Of a DNA stretch of 64,000 bases, positions 24,072 through 36,002 are shown one piece after another; position 1 is the stretch's first letter, and the number at the start of each line of letters is the position of its first letter. Source of the DNA: Chloranthus sessilifolius (taxonomy: Eukaryota > Streptophyta > Magnoliopsida > Chloranthales > Chloranthaceae). The stretch lies in contig CM037584.1 of assembly GCA_021018995.1 (NCBI GenBank), positions 172,750,317-172,814,316 on the forward strand, read 5' to 3'. The position numbers were made by a program, and so were the translations under genes. The notes beneath the pieces are model-generated. The model made no database searches. It worked only from the letters and a program-made list of their open reading frames with translations, and was not told the DNA's origin.

Positions 24072-27000
24072 CTGGGAATATACACCCGGGTGTGACATTT
24101 AGGGCTACACCTAGACCATTTGGGCACCACGTGGCACCAATTATGAGGATCAAGTGCGACGCCAACTTGGATAATAACAATTAGGTAACACCCAAATAAT
24201 TTGGGCTCTAGCCGATGCATATCCACCGTTAAGAAAGTGGTCAAAGATGCTTAAAATAAATGCACCTAGTTGGTTGGGCGTACCTTATCTTTGACCCATC
24301 AAATGAAGGGCAAAAAGTAAAAAATAAACATTTAAAAAAAAATCACATGTCCTATTGCTAATCAACCCAAAACGGATTTTGTTTTGGGTTGATCATGCCA
24401 CCTGGCATGTGATTTGGCATCTGGGTGTAGCCCTGCTACACTAGGGCTACACCCGGCTGCATTGTTAATTAGGGTTAGGTTTGGTTAGAGGAGAAAGAAG
24501 ATGAAGAGTTGAGTAGCTTACTTAGCCCTCTTACCAATGCATTAGCATATGATATGCTAGATCATTACATCGCGGATTGCAAGGACATTAAACACTGAAA
24601 AGAAGGTAAGATGCTTTACTTACACACACCCACCCACCCACCCAAAAGTACTTGACCAACTATTGTATTTATACATACAATATCACCAACACTCCCCCTC
24701 AAGTTGGAGCATGTACATCGATCATACCCAACTTGGAGGTGATGTCAAAGAGTCTCTTTCCACCAACACCCTTAGTGAGAATGTCGGCCAACTGATCTTT
24801 AGAGCGGATTTGAGGTATGACAATCTCCTTTGATTCAACCTTCTCTCGTATGAAATGACAGTCAACTTCAATATGCTTTGTCCTTTCATGATAGACCGGA
24901 TTCTCTGCAATATGATGTGCAGAGGTGATGTCAAAGAGTCTCTTTCCACCAACACCCTTAGTGAGAATGTCGGCCAACTGATCTTTAGAGCAGATTTGAG
25001 GTATGACAATCTCCTTTGATTCAACCTTCTCTCGTATGAAATGACAGTCAACTTCAATATGCTTTGTCCTTTCATGATAGACCGGATTCTCTGCAATATG
25101 ATGTGCAACCTCATTATCGCCATAAAGAGTCATATGCAAGGTAACAAGATCTGTTTCAACCACATACCCTCATGTGCTCCTTGAGACATAACTCTATACT
25201 CCCCCCCTACACTAGAGTTGGGGACCACATGTTGTTTCTTCGATCTCCATGTCACCAAATTTCCTCAAAGGAATATACAGTACCTAGTGGTAGATCTCTT
25301 ATCATCAAGAGATCCTGCTCAATCTGCATTTGTGAATATCTCAATATCCAAGTAACCATGATTACTGTACAAGAGTCCTCTGCTAGGGCTACCTTTCAAG
25401 TATCTGAGTATTCTATAACCAACCTCAAGGTCAGTGTTCCTAGGGGAGTGCATAAGCTGGCTCACCACACTCATTGCGTAGGCTATGTCAGGGCGAGTCA
25501 TGGTGAGATAGATTAGTTTTCCAACTAATCTCTGATAACCTTTAGGATCTTTGAGAGGTTTACCAACCTCTGCAATCAACCTATGATTCTACTCAATAGG
25601 ATTCACAGCAGGCTTGTATCCTAACACGAAAAAGATCCAAAGTGTATTTCCTTTGTGACAGTGCAAATCCCTTCTTGGACCTTGCCACCTCAATTCCTAA
25701 AAAGTACTTTAGAGGGCCCAAATCCTATTTCCTTCAAACACACAAAGGTGTTCTTTCAAACACACTATTTCTTCACTATCATCTCCTGTGATGATAATAT
25801 CACCCACATACACCAAAATGGCGTTAGTATGCTCCCCTTCACAGACAAAGTGTGATTGTAGTGACTTCTCCGATATCCATCACTCATTACGGCTTCACTA
25901 ATCTTCTGAAATCAGGCAAGTGGAGATTGCCTTAATCTATAGGTGGATTTCTTGAGTTTGCACACTTTCCCAGTCTCCCCTTGTTTAACAAAGCCAGGTG
26001 GGAGTGCTATGTAGACTTCCTCCTTCATATCACCAGAAGTAATGCATTCTTCACATCCATCTATGACAAGGGCTATCCCTTGTAGGCAGCTAAAGATACG
26101 AGGACTCTGATAGTATTCGATTTTGCAACTGGAGCAAATGTTTCTTGGTAATCAACCCCTTGAGTATGAGTGAATCCCTTTGCTACCAATCTAGCCTTAT
26201 ATCTTTCTATTGAACCATCTAGCCTGCATTTCACAGTGTACACCCACTTGCATTCCACAACTTTCTTTCCTTCAAGTAAGTCCACAATGTCTCAAGTCTT
26301 ATCATGCTCCAAGGCATTCATCTCCTGAATCATAGCTTCTTTCCATAATGGCTGAGACTTATAAGAGACGAATTTTTGAATAGGAAACCTAGTACCTTTT
26401 CGTTGAGCAATGGAAAGGTTAAGAGCAGTAGGAGGATCTGCCTCTAGAGAAAGTGTATGGTCGATGGCTTGAGAGACATCAAAGGGTCTCGCCACACACC
26501 CCCGAGGATCGAAACATATTCTATTTCGAGTTTCGATGCTTCACATTCTAGAAAACCGAGGTTCCAACAACCAGATGAACCCTAAGGTTCTCTGCACTAC
26601 ATGATGTGTGTATATCTCGAGGAAGAAGATAACCGGAAGACTCTACCTTCCCGTAGTCAGATGAAGAGACCACAAAAGAGAAAAATGTTAAAGGATAAAA
26701 AACTGATCTAAACCCTAGAAGCTGTGCAAGTTCTGGCAACCTCCAGCAAGCTGCTGACATCAGCAATCATTTGATGGCTTCAACATTTGTTTCAATGACA
26801 ATCAAGATCATAGAAGTCTCTGATACCAAGTTAATTAGGGTTTGGTTTGGTTAGAGGAAAGAAGAAGAAGAAGAGTTGAGTCGCTTACATAGCCCTCTTC
26901 CCAATGCATTAACATATGATATACTAGATCATTATAACACGGATTACAAGGACATTAAACATTGAAAAGAAGGTAAGATGCTCCACTTACTCACACACAC

Positions 27001-27085
27001 ACACACACACACCCAAAAGTACTAGACACACACCAACTATTATATTTATACATACTATATCACCAACATGCATTTCCCCAATTCT
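24072..27085. mobile_element. Small inverted-terminus element interrupted by Copia
   Basis: The left edge TGGGAATATACACCCGGGTG resembles the reverse complement of sequence straddling the Copia right edge, TGGGGAAATGCAGCCGGGTG, once the Copia element (24463-27068) and one TGCAT copy are set aside. The remaining element is about 410 bp with GGGTGTAGCCC-type words near both ends, flanked by TA/CT microsatellites. Superfamily unknown. Confidence 0.5.
24463..27068 (-). mobile_element. Copia LTR retrotransposon fossil with target duplication
   Basis: The LTRs are 24463-24691 and 26829-27068, both ending ATCACCAACA, with a 5-bp target duplication TGCAT outside them (24458-24462 and 27069-27073). 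A primer binding site (minus strand TGGTATCAGAG) adjoins the right LTR at about 26818-26828. The interior shows reverse transcriptase (about 26073-26285, [20 protein letters not shown]) and RNase H (about 24700-25160, KDQLADILTKG). Gag, protease and integrase are not seen, so it is internally deleted and broken in several places. LTRs differ at visible sites, suggesting moderate age. Confidence 0.8.
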
Positions 27086-27090
27086 CTCTT

Positions 27091-27128
<38 letters not shown>

Positions 27129-27605
27129 AAGTTCTTTTGCTATAGTATTTGTTGTTAATTCTGGATCTTTCTCCTGTTACTTCAGCTAAGTTATTTCCAC
27201 ATTTTCCTTTGCAACAACTGAAGATGCTGGTGAAGATATTCCAGAAGAAGAGGCTGTCTGCAGGATTTGTTTAGGTGAGCTTGGGGAAGGAGGTGAAACT
27301 CTTAAGATGGAATGCAGCTGCAAAGGTGAACTTGCACTTGCACACCAAGAGTGTGCAGTGAAATGGTTTAGCATTAAGGGTAATAAGACATGCGATGTGT
27401 GCAAGCAAGATGTTCAAAACCTACCTGTAACATTATTGCGAATTCAAAATCCTCAGACTGTGAATAGGCAATCCGGAGGTGTACCACAGCAAAGAGAAGC
27501 AACTCGCTACAGGTAATTGTGTCCGCTAAAAAATACTGTTTAGTCATTGACTATGATGTCCATCTCTATTACTAATTATTATTCATTTTTGGGATTTCAA
27601 ATCAC

Positions 27606-27803
27606 GGGCAATGATCAGGTCCGACTAGTTGAACCGGGTTTTGTGTTCAACCATATCTTCAGCCCTTGGATGTAGGTGAATTGTGACTTTTACAATTTCC
27701 ATTTTTATAGGATGACATGCAGTCAAGATTCTCCTATATCCAAGGGTTGCAAATCTTGTTGAACACAAAATCCGGTTCAACCAGTTGGACCTAACCATTG
27801 CCC
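27606..27803. mobile_element. MULE-like foldback MITE
   Basis: Inverted arms of about 75 bp start GGGCAATGATCAGGTCCGAC, and on the reverse strand GGGCAATGGTTAGGTCCAAC. The flanks TTCAAATCAC and TTCATATCAC match at 9 of 10 bases, a length typical of Mutator-like elements. It lies in intron 4 of the RINGv gene and is present at the same site in G2 (44129-44326), so it predates the duplication. Confidence 0.75.
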
Positions 27804-28299
27804 TTCATATCACATATTTTATCTTCTAGTGGTTGTGATTGTAAGATGCATGCAAGCTTCTATGATCATCATGTTCCTGATATATCTTGTTGTCAAAGCA
27901 CCTATTTTAATGATTTGGCAATCAGTTCTCTTTCATTAAGCTGAAGTACGTTTTGAGTTTGTATGCTATCCTCCCATTTTCTATAATGTCTAGATATAAT
28001 GTAAAGAGTTTCAATACTGAGTTTCAATATATAGCAAACTCTTATACAATGGTGTATGAGATTTCCTCCTTTATCTTTGAAGATTTATATCATGTACAGT
28101 TTGAATCTATTCAAAATATATTTCAAACATATATCCAAGTTTCTGTAGATTTTACATGTGATACATAAATATAATATAAGATTTAAATCTGAAATTTTAT
28201 ACGCATTTTCACTTTAATTTCCTCCTCTCCTTTTCCACCATGCACCTTCTGTTCTTCTTATCAAGCATTGATTTTGCCTTCATGTCAACTCACTAGGCC

Positions 28300-28301
<2 letters not shown>

Positions 28302-28331
<30 letters not shown>
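28302..28331. repeat. (CT)n microsatellite in intron 4
   Basis: A CT run in the G1 intron, with the same run in G2 at about 44830-44860. Confidence 0.85.
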
Positions 28332-28334
<3 letters not shown>

Positions 28335-29069
28335 CAGAGATGTGCAAAAGTATCAAAGATTGGACATCGATGGCCATTACTGGCGACAGAAAGATCAACT
28401 AATGAGATGTAATTGTATATATTTCGTTGTGAAATTGCAAGATCTAAAAGTTTCAGAGAGGAAATAAGTCTAAAGTAATTCAATATTTTAATTAATTAAT
28501 TTTTTTTTGCCTTTCAAATCTCAGATTAGGTGAAAATCTAGCAACAATCCCAATTGTTGGCTATTTCCCGGCCTAAAAAACAATGGAAATGACTTTATTT
28601 AAACAAAACAAATGGGAGTTTCAGTGACTGTAGGGGCACCTAAATCTGTAGTCCATTGGGACCACCCAATCCATTCAGTACTGGATGATCTGAATTGGCC
28701 AGTGGTCAGCAGGTGTACGTTCCTGTATCAAGCCAAACCACTACACCTAGTGATCCCAAGGGTGGTGCACTATGTAGTACCAAAAGAACCATTGCACCTA
28801 GGAGTCTCGAGGCAGGTGCATATTGCAGTATTGGTCCAAACCATTGTGCCTAGCTCTTCCCAGACCAATCGCCGATCTGGTCTAGTTCCCGATAACATCA
28901 ATATAACCTTACATAATACATATGCTCCTATAGCTGATACACACAAAAACATGTGCTTTTATTACTAGCTATATGTGCCTGCTTTTTATCTCATGTATTT
29001 TCATTTTCATTAATGAACTTATGGCTATAATTTCATAAAAAAATTACTAGCTATATTACATAACCATAA

Positions 29070-29330
29070 CCAAGGTTTTAAATTCCCAATTGGTTCCCGT
29101 GTCAACCCAGACAGCGTTTCAGCTGATACCGATATCCTACAAATAGGCCGATATGGTTGAATAAAAAAAGAAAAAAATAAATTGAAATACCCAATAAGTA
29201 TCGACCGAGACCGATACATATCGGTGGTATCTGCTTATGCCGATACCCATCCAGGTATCAGTTATTGACCGGGCCAGCTATCGTTACATATCATTGAAAG
29301 GCATTCATATCGCCTGATACTTTGAACTGT
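29070..29330. mobile_element. hAT-like TATCGG element, TSD AACCATAA
   Basis: The left edge is CCAAGGTTTTAAATTCCC and the right edge CCTGATACTTTGAACTGT. A perfect 8-bp duplication AACCATAA lies at 29062-29069 and 29331-29338. The interior carries GATACCGATATCC and TATCGGTGG words. The same insertion is in G2 at 45590-45851. Confidence 0.7.
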
Positions 29331-30196
29331 AACCATAATGGGACGGAGAAAATGATATGGGAAAATGTCTGCATCTGACAACATTTATAGTTATTACCCA
29401 AATTCGTGAAACACATACTGGAAACAGGAAATGCTATTTGTAGTTTTTTTTTGGCAAGAGAAATTGGTTTCCTTATACTATGGATACAACCTATATAATA
29501 ATCAATATTTTATTGTGAATTGACAAACTCTTATTTTGAGCTTCCCCTGGGAAGACACTCAGTACATATAATTTCCAAGATCATAGTCATAGAAAGAGGA
29601 TAGCTGACACTTAAAGATCGAGCTCAAAATTCTATAGACCCATATATTGTATGAAACCATAATCAGTTATAACTATGCTTTAGGATGTATTACTCATGGA
29701 GAATCTAATTAGCCTATGGAAATTAATATGCTGATGCAAAATACTGAAATTGTCGCATGAAATCAGAGAGCCTACCCATTAGTGAGAGGGAGGGAGGGGG
29801 CTCCCCTATCTTTTCCTCCCCCAATTGATGGAACGAGTAAGTTTAGAATAGTGTGTGATTCCATTTTTGTAAAGAATTCCACATATTCTTTCAATTAATG
29901 TCTAAGAAAAGGCAATATATCTCCACTTGGAATATCATCATCGACTTACCCCATATCCCATCTATTTGTGGTCGGGTCTTCTAGTCCTATCTCTCCATTA
30001 ATTTCTATTTCCTCTATCACTATGAAATTCTTCGTGTCACATCTCACTTTGTACCCCCAAGTCTTAATTGTTGTCCCCCTTCTCCTAGTTCCTTATGCTT
30101 GTATCACAACGATTCTTCATATAAGAGATGTTTCAAGTATTTTTACCCATCTCAAATAGCATTCCTTGATTCTTACACTTCCTCTTATGTCGTCAT

Positions 30197-30495
30197 CAAG
30201 GTGTCAAACTCGATATCGGTATCAGGTATCGGAAAATTTTGGACCGATACGTAGCGGCCAATATTTGTCTTTAAAAAAGAACAAAAAAAAAAGAGGAAAA
30301 ATTAATTATATCGGTGGCCGGTCGGTATCTGCCGATACAGAGGCAATATCGGGCGATACTGAGACAGTATTGGCTGATACTGACCCGTATCGGTTCAATA
30401 ACAATATTGATACCGATACCTGTATTAAGGTGGTATCTGTGTCGGTTCTTGTTGAAACTGATACGTATCAGTATCGGCCGAGTTTTGATACCAAG
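30197..30495. mobile_element. hAT-like TATCGG element, TSD GTCGTCAT
   Basis: The termini CAAGGTGTCAAACTCG and CGAGTTTTGATACCAAG form an inverted repeat and are flanked by perfect GTCGTCAT (30189-30196 and 30496-30503). The 299-bp interior is a degenerate reiteration of GATACTGA, TATCGGCC and CCGATACC words around an A-rich centre. It has no coding capacity. Also in G2 at 46712-47010. Confidence 0.85.
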
Positions 30496-32491
30496 GTCGT
30501 CATTCCCAATTCTATCCTTTTGGGTTTTTCCGCACATCCACCCAAATATGCATCTCTACCATATTTCTGTCTTCTTGTCACTCTTTACTGACGGCAGTAA
30601 AGATCTTGCTGTGACATTATAGAAACACCACCCCTTCACTCTAAAAGACACTTGTTGATCACCGCACAACGCTTGCTTATCTCATCTTCGCCCCACCTTG
30701 CACTACTTGTGTTTTATATATCCTCCTGAAACCCACCTTCTTATTGTATAGTAACACCCAGATACTGAAATCTATCAAACTATGATACTAAATGGTTTTT
30801 TAATTTTGACCAAAATCATCCTCCCTACTCTCGTGATCAGTAAAGAATCACTGCATATATACCTAATTCCTTCTATTAATTTTCAAATCTCATTTCTAAA
30901 ACCTTTCTCCATGGTTTCCGACTTCCAACTTATCATTTACTCACTTTCTCGTCTAGCTAATAGATTTGTACAGATTTGATGCTAAAGATTTGTCTTTCCA
31001 AGCATGGGCTTCATACCCGTTCAATTATGCGTATGCTCCACTGCGAAAAAAAAAATCATTGTTACCTTGTCCCATCTTTTTGGGGTTGGCTTTGTGAAAT
31101 AAATTAACAAAAAAAGTCCTTGTAAAATTAACTACATTAATTTGCTTCAAGCTTTGAGTAACAATTTTGGGGAGATGTAAGGAAACCAAAGATTTTAGAT
31201 CTTTAGATAATTATGTCAGATAGGTGGTGTGTGTGACAATCAAAGACATTGTTCTAAGAACACAGAAATGCACACACAACCCATATATATATATGACTGG
31301 TTGCTATACCTTTACTGGTTTATGTCTCTTGAATTTGTTGCCTTGTTGCACTTGTGGCAGGGTGTGGCAGGATGTACCAGTTCTAGTCTTGGTCAGCATG
31401 CTTGCTTATTTCTGCTTTTTGGAGCAACTTCTGGTAAATGACAAACTCAGCATGTGCACTGGTCTATTTGCCTTCTATTTTCATTTCTATTTGGCCACTG
31501 ATTTGTAATTCCAGTTGACATGCTTAATGAAAGCAGGTTTCTGATTTGGGTTCCCGTGCTCTTGCCGTATCTTTGCCCTTCTCTTGTGTTTTGGGTCTCC
31601 TCTCATCCATGATAGCTTCTACAATGGGTAAGATGTTGCCAAACCATACGTTTATTACAATTATATTACATTTTTCTTTTTCTTGGATTGAGCAACATAG
31701 AAAATAATATATATTGTATTTTTACTCCATTTCACTATATTCTCTTTCAAATCTTTAGTAAAAATTTTGATCCTCCCAAAAGTATAGTAACCAGGGACAT
31801 AAAAATCAAGACTCAAAAACCTCATGAGTCAAATAATTATTAGTAAACAAATATGTTGCACAAACACATCAATCTGTGCCTAGAATTCATCTTAGTATAT
31901 ACTATTGGCCTAGTTGACACTACACAGATATGTGTGCCTAGTATCCATCTTAGTCTATACTATTGGCCTGGTTGACACTACTCAGATAAGTGTGTCAGTG
32001 CCAGATAAGATAGAAGGTGTTAGATATGTTAACTCTGGAAAATCAAACGCATTGACACCTACAATTGTATGATATTGTTATATTTTTTAATGTGATGATT
32101 TTATTAATAAATCAAAATTCAACCCAAATTTACATTAGATGGAGTTGACATGAAGACACTAGCTTTTGTCTTCAGCCGTTGACATTTCGCATGCACCTCG
32201 AACACCATCCTCCTCCCTTTCCCGTCTTAACCTTACGTACGGTAAATGGCTTCCCCTTTTTATTGTTTCTTTGGTCTAAGTTTAGCGTTAGTATCAAGTG
32301 AGCAGCCGGAGCACCAGGTGTTTTGATACTTGAGTCACTTTTTGGGATGTGTGCCACATGGATTCATCATGTTTGTTTTCTGATCGGTGCAAAAGAATGA
32401 GACAAAAAATAATCTCCATCGTCTAAGTCAAAGCAGTCGAACACCATCTATATTTAATAGCTACCAAGTAAATCTAACATACCATTAATTT

Positions 32492-34212
32492 GTAAATCTT
32501 CTTCAGTTACATGCTTCCAGCTTTAATTGTTTAGCAAAAAACATTTAGTCAATTAATGTATGTGTATTGTGTACTCTTAAAAGAAAATATTTTATATGGA
32601 GCGAACATTTAGTTCTTGTTATTTTGACAGTGAACACTTGCTGTGAAGATGGTCAGATCCAGCTTGGAATATTCAATACATCATCATCATCATCATCACC
32701 ATGTTTCATCTATTTTGGGGTCAGCTTTGCGAGTCTTATTTCTTTGAGATATTACTTACGTGCCCGTAAATACCTTTACTGAACCCAACCTTTTTCATTA
32801 CCGGGTTCAATATCAAAAGAAATGAATCGTTATGCTTAAGCACCTTTGGTATGAGCTCAAATGCCTCATGGAATGGGTTCCAAAACAATGTTAAAGATAA
32901 TAAACTCAGATTTCGAGAAATGCTGCCATTTCTTCTTTTAGTAAGTTTTGAGGATTTCTCTAATCAAGGGGTTCAAATAGGCTCGAAATTTGTCTCATTG
33001 TATTTTTTTCCTTCAATATTTTGTGCACCTAGGAGCTCTAATTCAGTTAGTCAGCTTCCTGATGAATAAAATAATTATGTTGCTTCTGCAACCCAAGTTC
33101 CAACCATTTTTTACGGAGACTGCCGCCAAATGCTTGTAGTGTGCCAACTCAAATCTTTCCATCGGAGGCATGTATGGTTCCCAACGACTTTTTTAGTTTT
33201 ACTTCCATTTTTTTTATGTGCTTTTTTGTGCACATCAACACGAAAGTTCCCTGCATTTGTTAGCCAATTTGTTTCAGGGGCGCGTCATTGTGTATGCTTA
33301 CTGTCTTAAGTATAGACTATATGTGATTCTGAGTTTGAAGAGGAGAGCATTAAAAATGCAAATTTAACAATTTGTAATTCCACGATTCCTTTTTCTTTTT
33401 TTTTTTATAATGTTTTGCGTTGTAAATTGAAGGCCTTCTCGGGTTCAGACTTCTATTCTTTGTTGCTCCTGTATCTTAAGAGGATTAATTTTCTTGGTGT
33501 GGTCAAGCTGTAGTGTATTGTATGCTTAATGTGATGTAACATATTTTTGTTCCTCTTGATTCTACTGTCAATATATAAGGTATTTGAATGAATTAGAAAT
33601 TTTATTATTATTATTATTACTATTACTGTTTTTTTATAAGCATGATTATTATTATTTTGGTAGAAAAGCTTAGCTTGAACTTGCAACCTCAAGGCTGCAA
33701 TATTGTCGACCTTTGAGAAAACTCTTCAATAATGCAAAAGATTGTGTTTCTGATTTATGGGGCAGCACTGGTCATACAATTGTCAAGCGCATGAAGAGCT
33801 TTTTACCGTAGTCACCAAGTCGTGGTGTATGCTTACTCGCTTAAAGAGTAGATTGTATGCTTGTGATGCTGAGTTTGAAGAGGAGAGCATTAAAAATGCA
33901 GATTTTACAATTCCTAATTCCACGATTCCTTTTTTGGTATTGTAAATTGAAGGCCTTCATGGCTTCAGAGTTCTATTCTTTGTTGCTTCTATACGTAAAG
34001 AGGATTACATTTCTTGGTGTGGTCAAGCTGTAGTGTATTTTCTGCTTAATGTGATGTAACATATTTTTGTTCTTCTCAGATTCTACTGTCATATAGTCTT
34101 GCATTTGAATCAAAGGTATTATTATTATTAGGCAACGAGGAAAATGCGTGCGCGTGGGCGTAGAGATCCCCAATGGGGAGCAGACACGTGGAAAGTGGGT
34201 AGCATAAGAAAC

Positions 34213-34250
<38 letters not shown>

Positions 34251-34340
34251 GAGAAAAGCTTAAATTGAACCCTCAACCTCAAACTTACAATTTTGGGGAG
34301 CGGACAAGTGAAAAGTGCAATTATACTAACCCGGGTTAGC
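32492..34340 (+). repeat. RINGv unit G1, distal part
   Basis: This is near-identical by eye to 51564-53410 of G2. It includes TTA and CAT microsatellites and a pair of tandem segments about 510-530 bp apart (around 33330-33560 and 33840-34085, sharing GAGTTTGAAGAGGAGAGCAT). The short frames here (for example 32851-33069) are conserved between copies but have no recognisable domain. The unit ends at GTTAGCCACAAC, where LINE sequence begins. Confidence 0.7.
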
Positions 34341-34343
34341 CAC

Positions 34344-35095
34344 AACACTAGCATTTCACATACTGCACATTTTCGGGATATGATGACCCTTGCTAATCAA
34401 GTGGTTAACAGTCAAGATCTAGTCAAATGCAGCTTGCCAACTAAAGAATCTAACTTCATGTGGAATTGGGCACTCCAAATCTTCGATCATGGACCATAGG
34501 GGGAAGACAGCCCTGATAAAAAAGAGATAATAAACAGCAACTGTAAATTTTTCAGAAATTTCCCTCACCTAAACCACTGACCGGGAACTGCATGAGGTCA
34601 ATAAGTACCCTCGAGCATAGGAAAAAGCAGTGATAGCTCCTCAAATTAATATACCAAACTAGCATTCTATTGTTCGACCACAGTGTCACTAATCCACACC
34701 TCTTTTGAAATCAACAGCTGGAATATGTATTCAAAACTTTGCTGTAACGGGACATTCCCCATCCCTGTTTCCCTTCAAAACCTAATGTGGTTACATTTGC
34801 CGAACTGGAATCAAATTTATTCTTGAAACATAAAAGATGGGTTGAGTTTGGAAACCCATTGCAAAAGCAAGAAGCATGCATTATATTAGTAGTGAAGATA
34901 TCCCAATGCCCAGTGTGGAACCATATTTCTCTTGTAAGAGCACATATTCCACTGGACATAGGGCACTTTCCTAGCCCACATCACCATTTAACAGGAAGGG
35001 CTTCATCCAACGCTTTAATTCTCTTAATGTCAAAGCAACCCGCCTTTTTTGTTCTAGTAACCACACTACAGTTCACCAAATGGATTTATTCTCAT
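34344..35095 (-). mobile_element. LINE ORF2 3' fragment, second copy
   Basis: This matches 13278-14055 and includes the zf-RVT region (minus-strand PHEVRFFSWQAA). It is cut at its 3' side by the junction with G1 at about 34340, so the RNase H part found at 11850-12500 is absent here. Confidence 0.7.
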
Positions 35096-35705
35096 TCCCA
35101 TCTCCATTTTAACGGAACTGCCTTTGAAGTTTCTCAATGTGACTCCAAATGCACATTGGGCAGCGAAAAATAATATCTGAGTTCATGACAGTGCAGCTCG
35201 CAAATGAAAGTAATCTTCCTTTCCATATTGGTAGACTCCTCACATCTTTTTCAATCACCCAGTCCCAGAGATGTCGCCTTGGCTTTCCAATGGAAACCCT
35301 AAATGTTTGCAAGGCAGCTTCACGATAGCACTCCCACCACATTCGCCCCAAAGCCACTACATTACTATCATATACATATTTTTTTTAAAGGCAAAGGCAA
35401 GAATGCGCCCGCAGGTAGAGATTTCTCTATTTCCAGATTGCTATACTCTCAGCCTTCAAACTTACCTTTTCAGAGGCCTCTTTCTTTTCTATCTCTTCTC
35501 TCTTTTTTCAAGGAAGTGTCAGATTTATTTTTCAGAGTTATCTTTCTTTTCACTCTCTTCTCTCCCTTTTTTAAAGGAAGTCTTCTTCTTCTTCCGAAAA
35601 TCAAACCCATCAAAACTACTTTGAATCTCATGATGGAGATCATTTTTCATCCCGATCTTCCACGGGATTGATCTTGAGAACAGTGGCATACCATAAGACG
35701 ATCCA
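35096..35705. other. Segment private to unit C
   Basis: This replaces the direct LINE-to-minisatellite transition of unit B. It contains a minus-strand 82-codon frame (35109-35357, ALGRMWWECYREAALQT) related to the Q frame at 14366-14614, then CT-rich sequence without recognised features. The word CAAAAATGTGGAGCTCC resumes at its right edge. Confidence 0.5.
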
Positions 35706-35747
35706 TTTTACTCAAAAATGTGGAGCTCCTATAGAGGACCATTACGT

Positions 35748-35901
35748 GGCACCACCCTAGTGGAGCGTTGGCACCCCGATAGAGAAGAGTTGGCACCCCG
35801 CTAGTAAAACACTGACACCCCTCTAGTGGAGCATTGGCGCCCCTCTACAAGAGAGTTGGCACCACTCTAGTGGAACGCTGGCACCCCTCTAGTGGAGCGT
35901 C
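35748..35901. repeat. 22-bp minisatellite, 7 units
   Basis: Same array as 14092-14267, lacking the first unit. The remaining units match those of the first array in order, so the array was copied as a block rather than amplified independently. Confidence 0.85.
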
Positions 35902-36002
35902 GCCAGAGTATCTACATTGGATAGAGGTAGAAGGGGGGTCTTTCAACGTTTGCTTCTAGAGAGAGAGAGGGGGGGGGGAAGAAGAATGGATAGATATCAC
36001 TT

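Larger units (their letters stand above)
17532..31627 (+). pseudogene. RINGv (MARCH-like) membrane E3 ligase gene, copy G1, incomplete
   Basis: These are plant RING-variant E3 ligases with C-terminal membrane segments, inferred to ubiquitinate membrane-associated substrates. Visible exons are: 2, 17532-17977 (donor GTAAGT); 3, 23533-23695 (after TTACAG; VPVIVKNRSLKRTDSLGLI); 4, 27191 or 27224 to 27512 (RINGv, [12 protein letters not shown] to CDVCKQDV); 5, 31361-31433 (WQDVPVLVLVSMLAYFCF, membrane segment); 6, 31537-31627 (ALAVSLPFSCVLGLLSS). Phases agree across exons 2-3-4-5-6. Exon 1 is absent, exon 2 carries several 1-3 base indels relative to G2, and exons 7-8 are absent because a 2.5 kb block present in G2 is missing at about 32492. 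It is broken at both ends. Confidence 0.8.

Noticed and set aside
28612-28968. 118-codon frame in intron 4 (also at 45138-45407)
   Set aside because: It lies in an intron, the G2 version is disrupted by small indels, and no family resemblance is seen.
32851-33069. 72-codon frame conserved at 51925-52143
   Set aside because: The conservation reflects the recent block duplication. No recognisable domain and no supporting splice structure.
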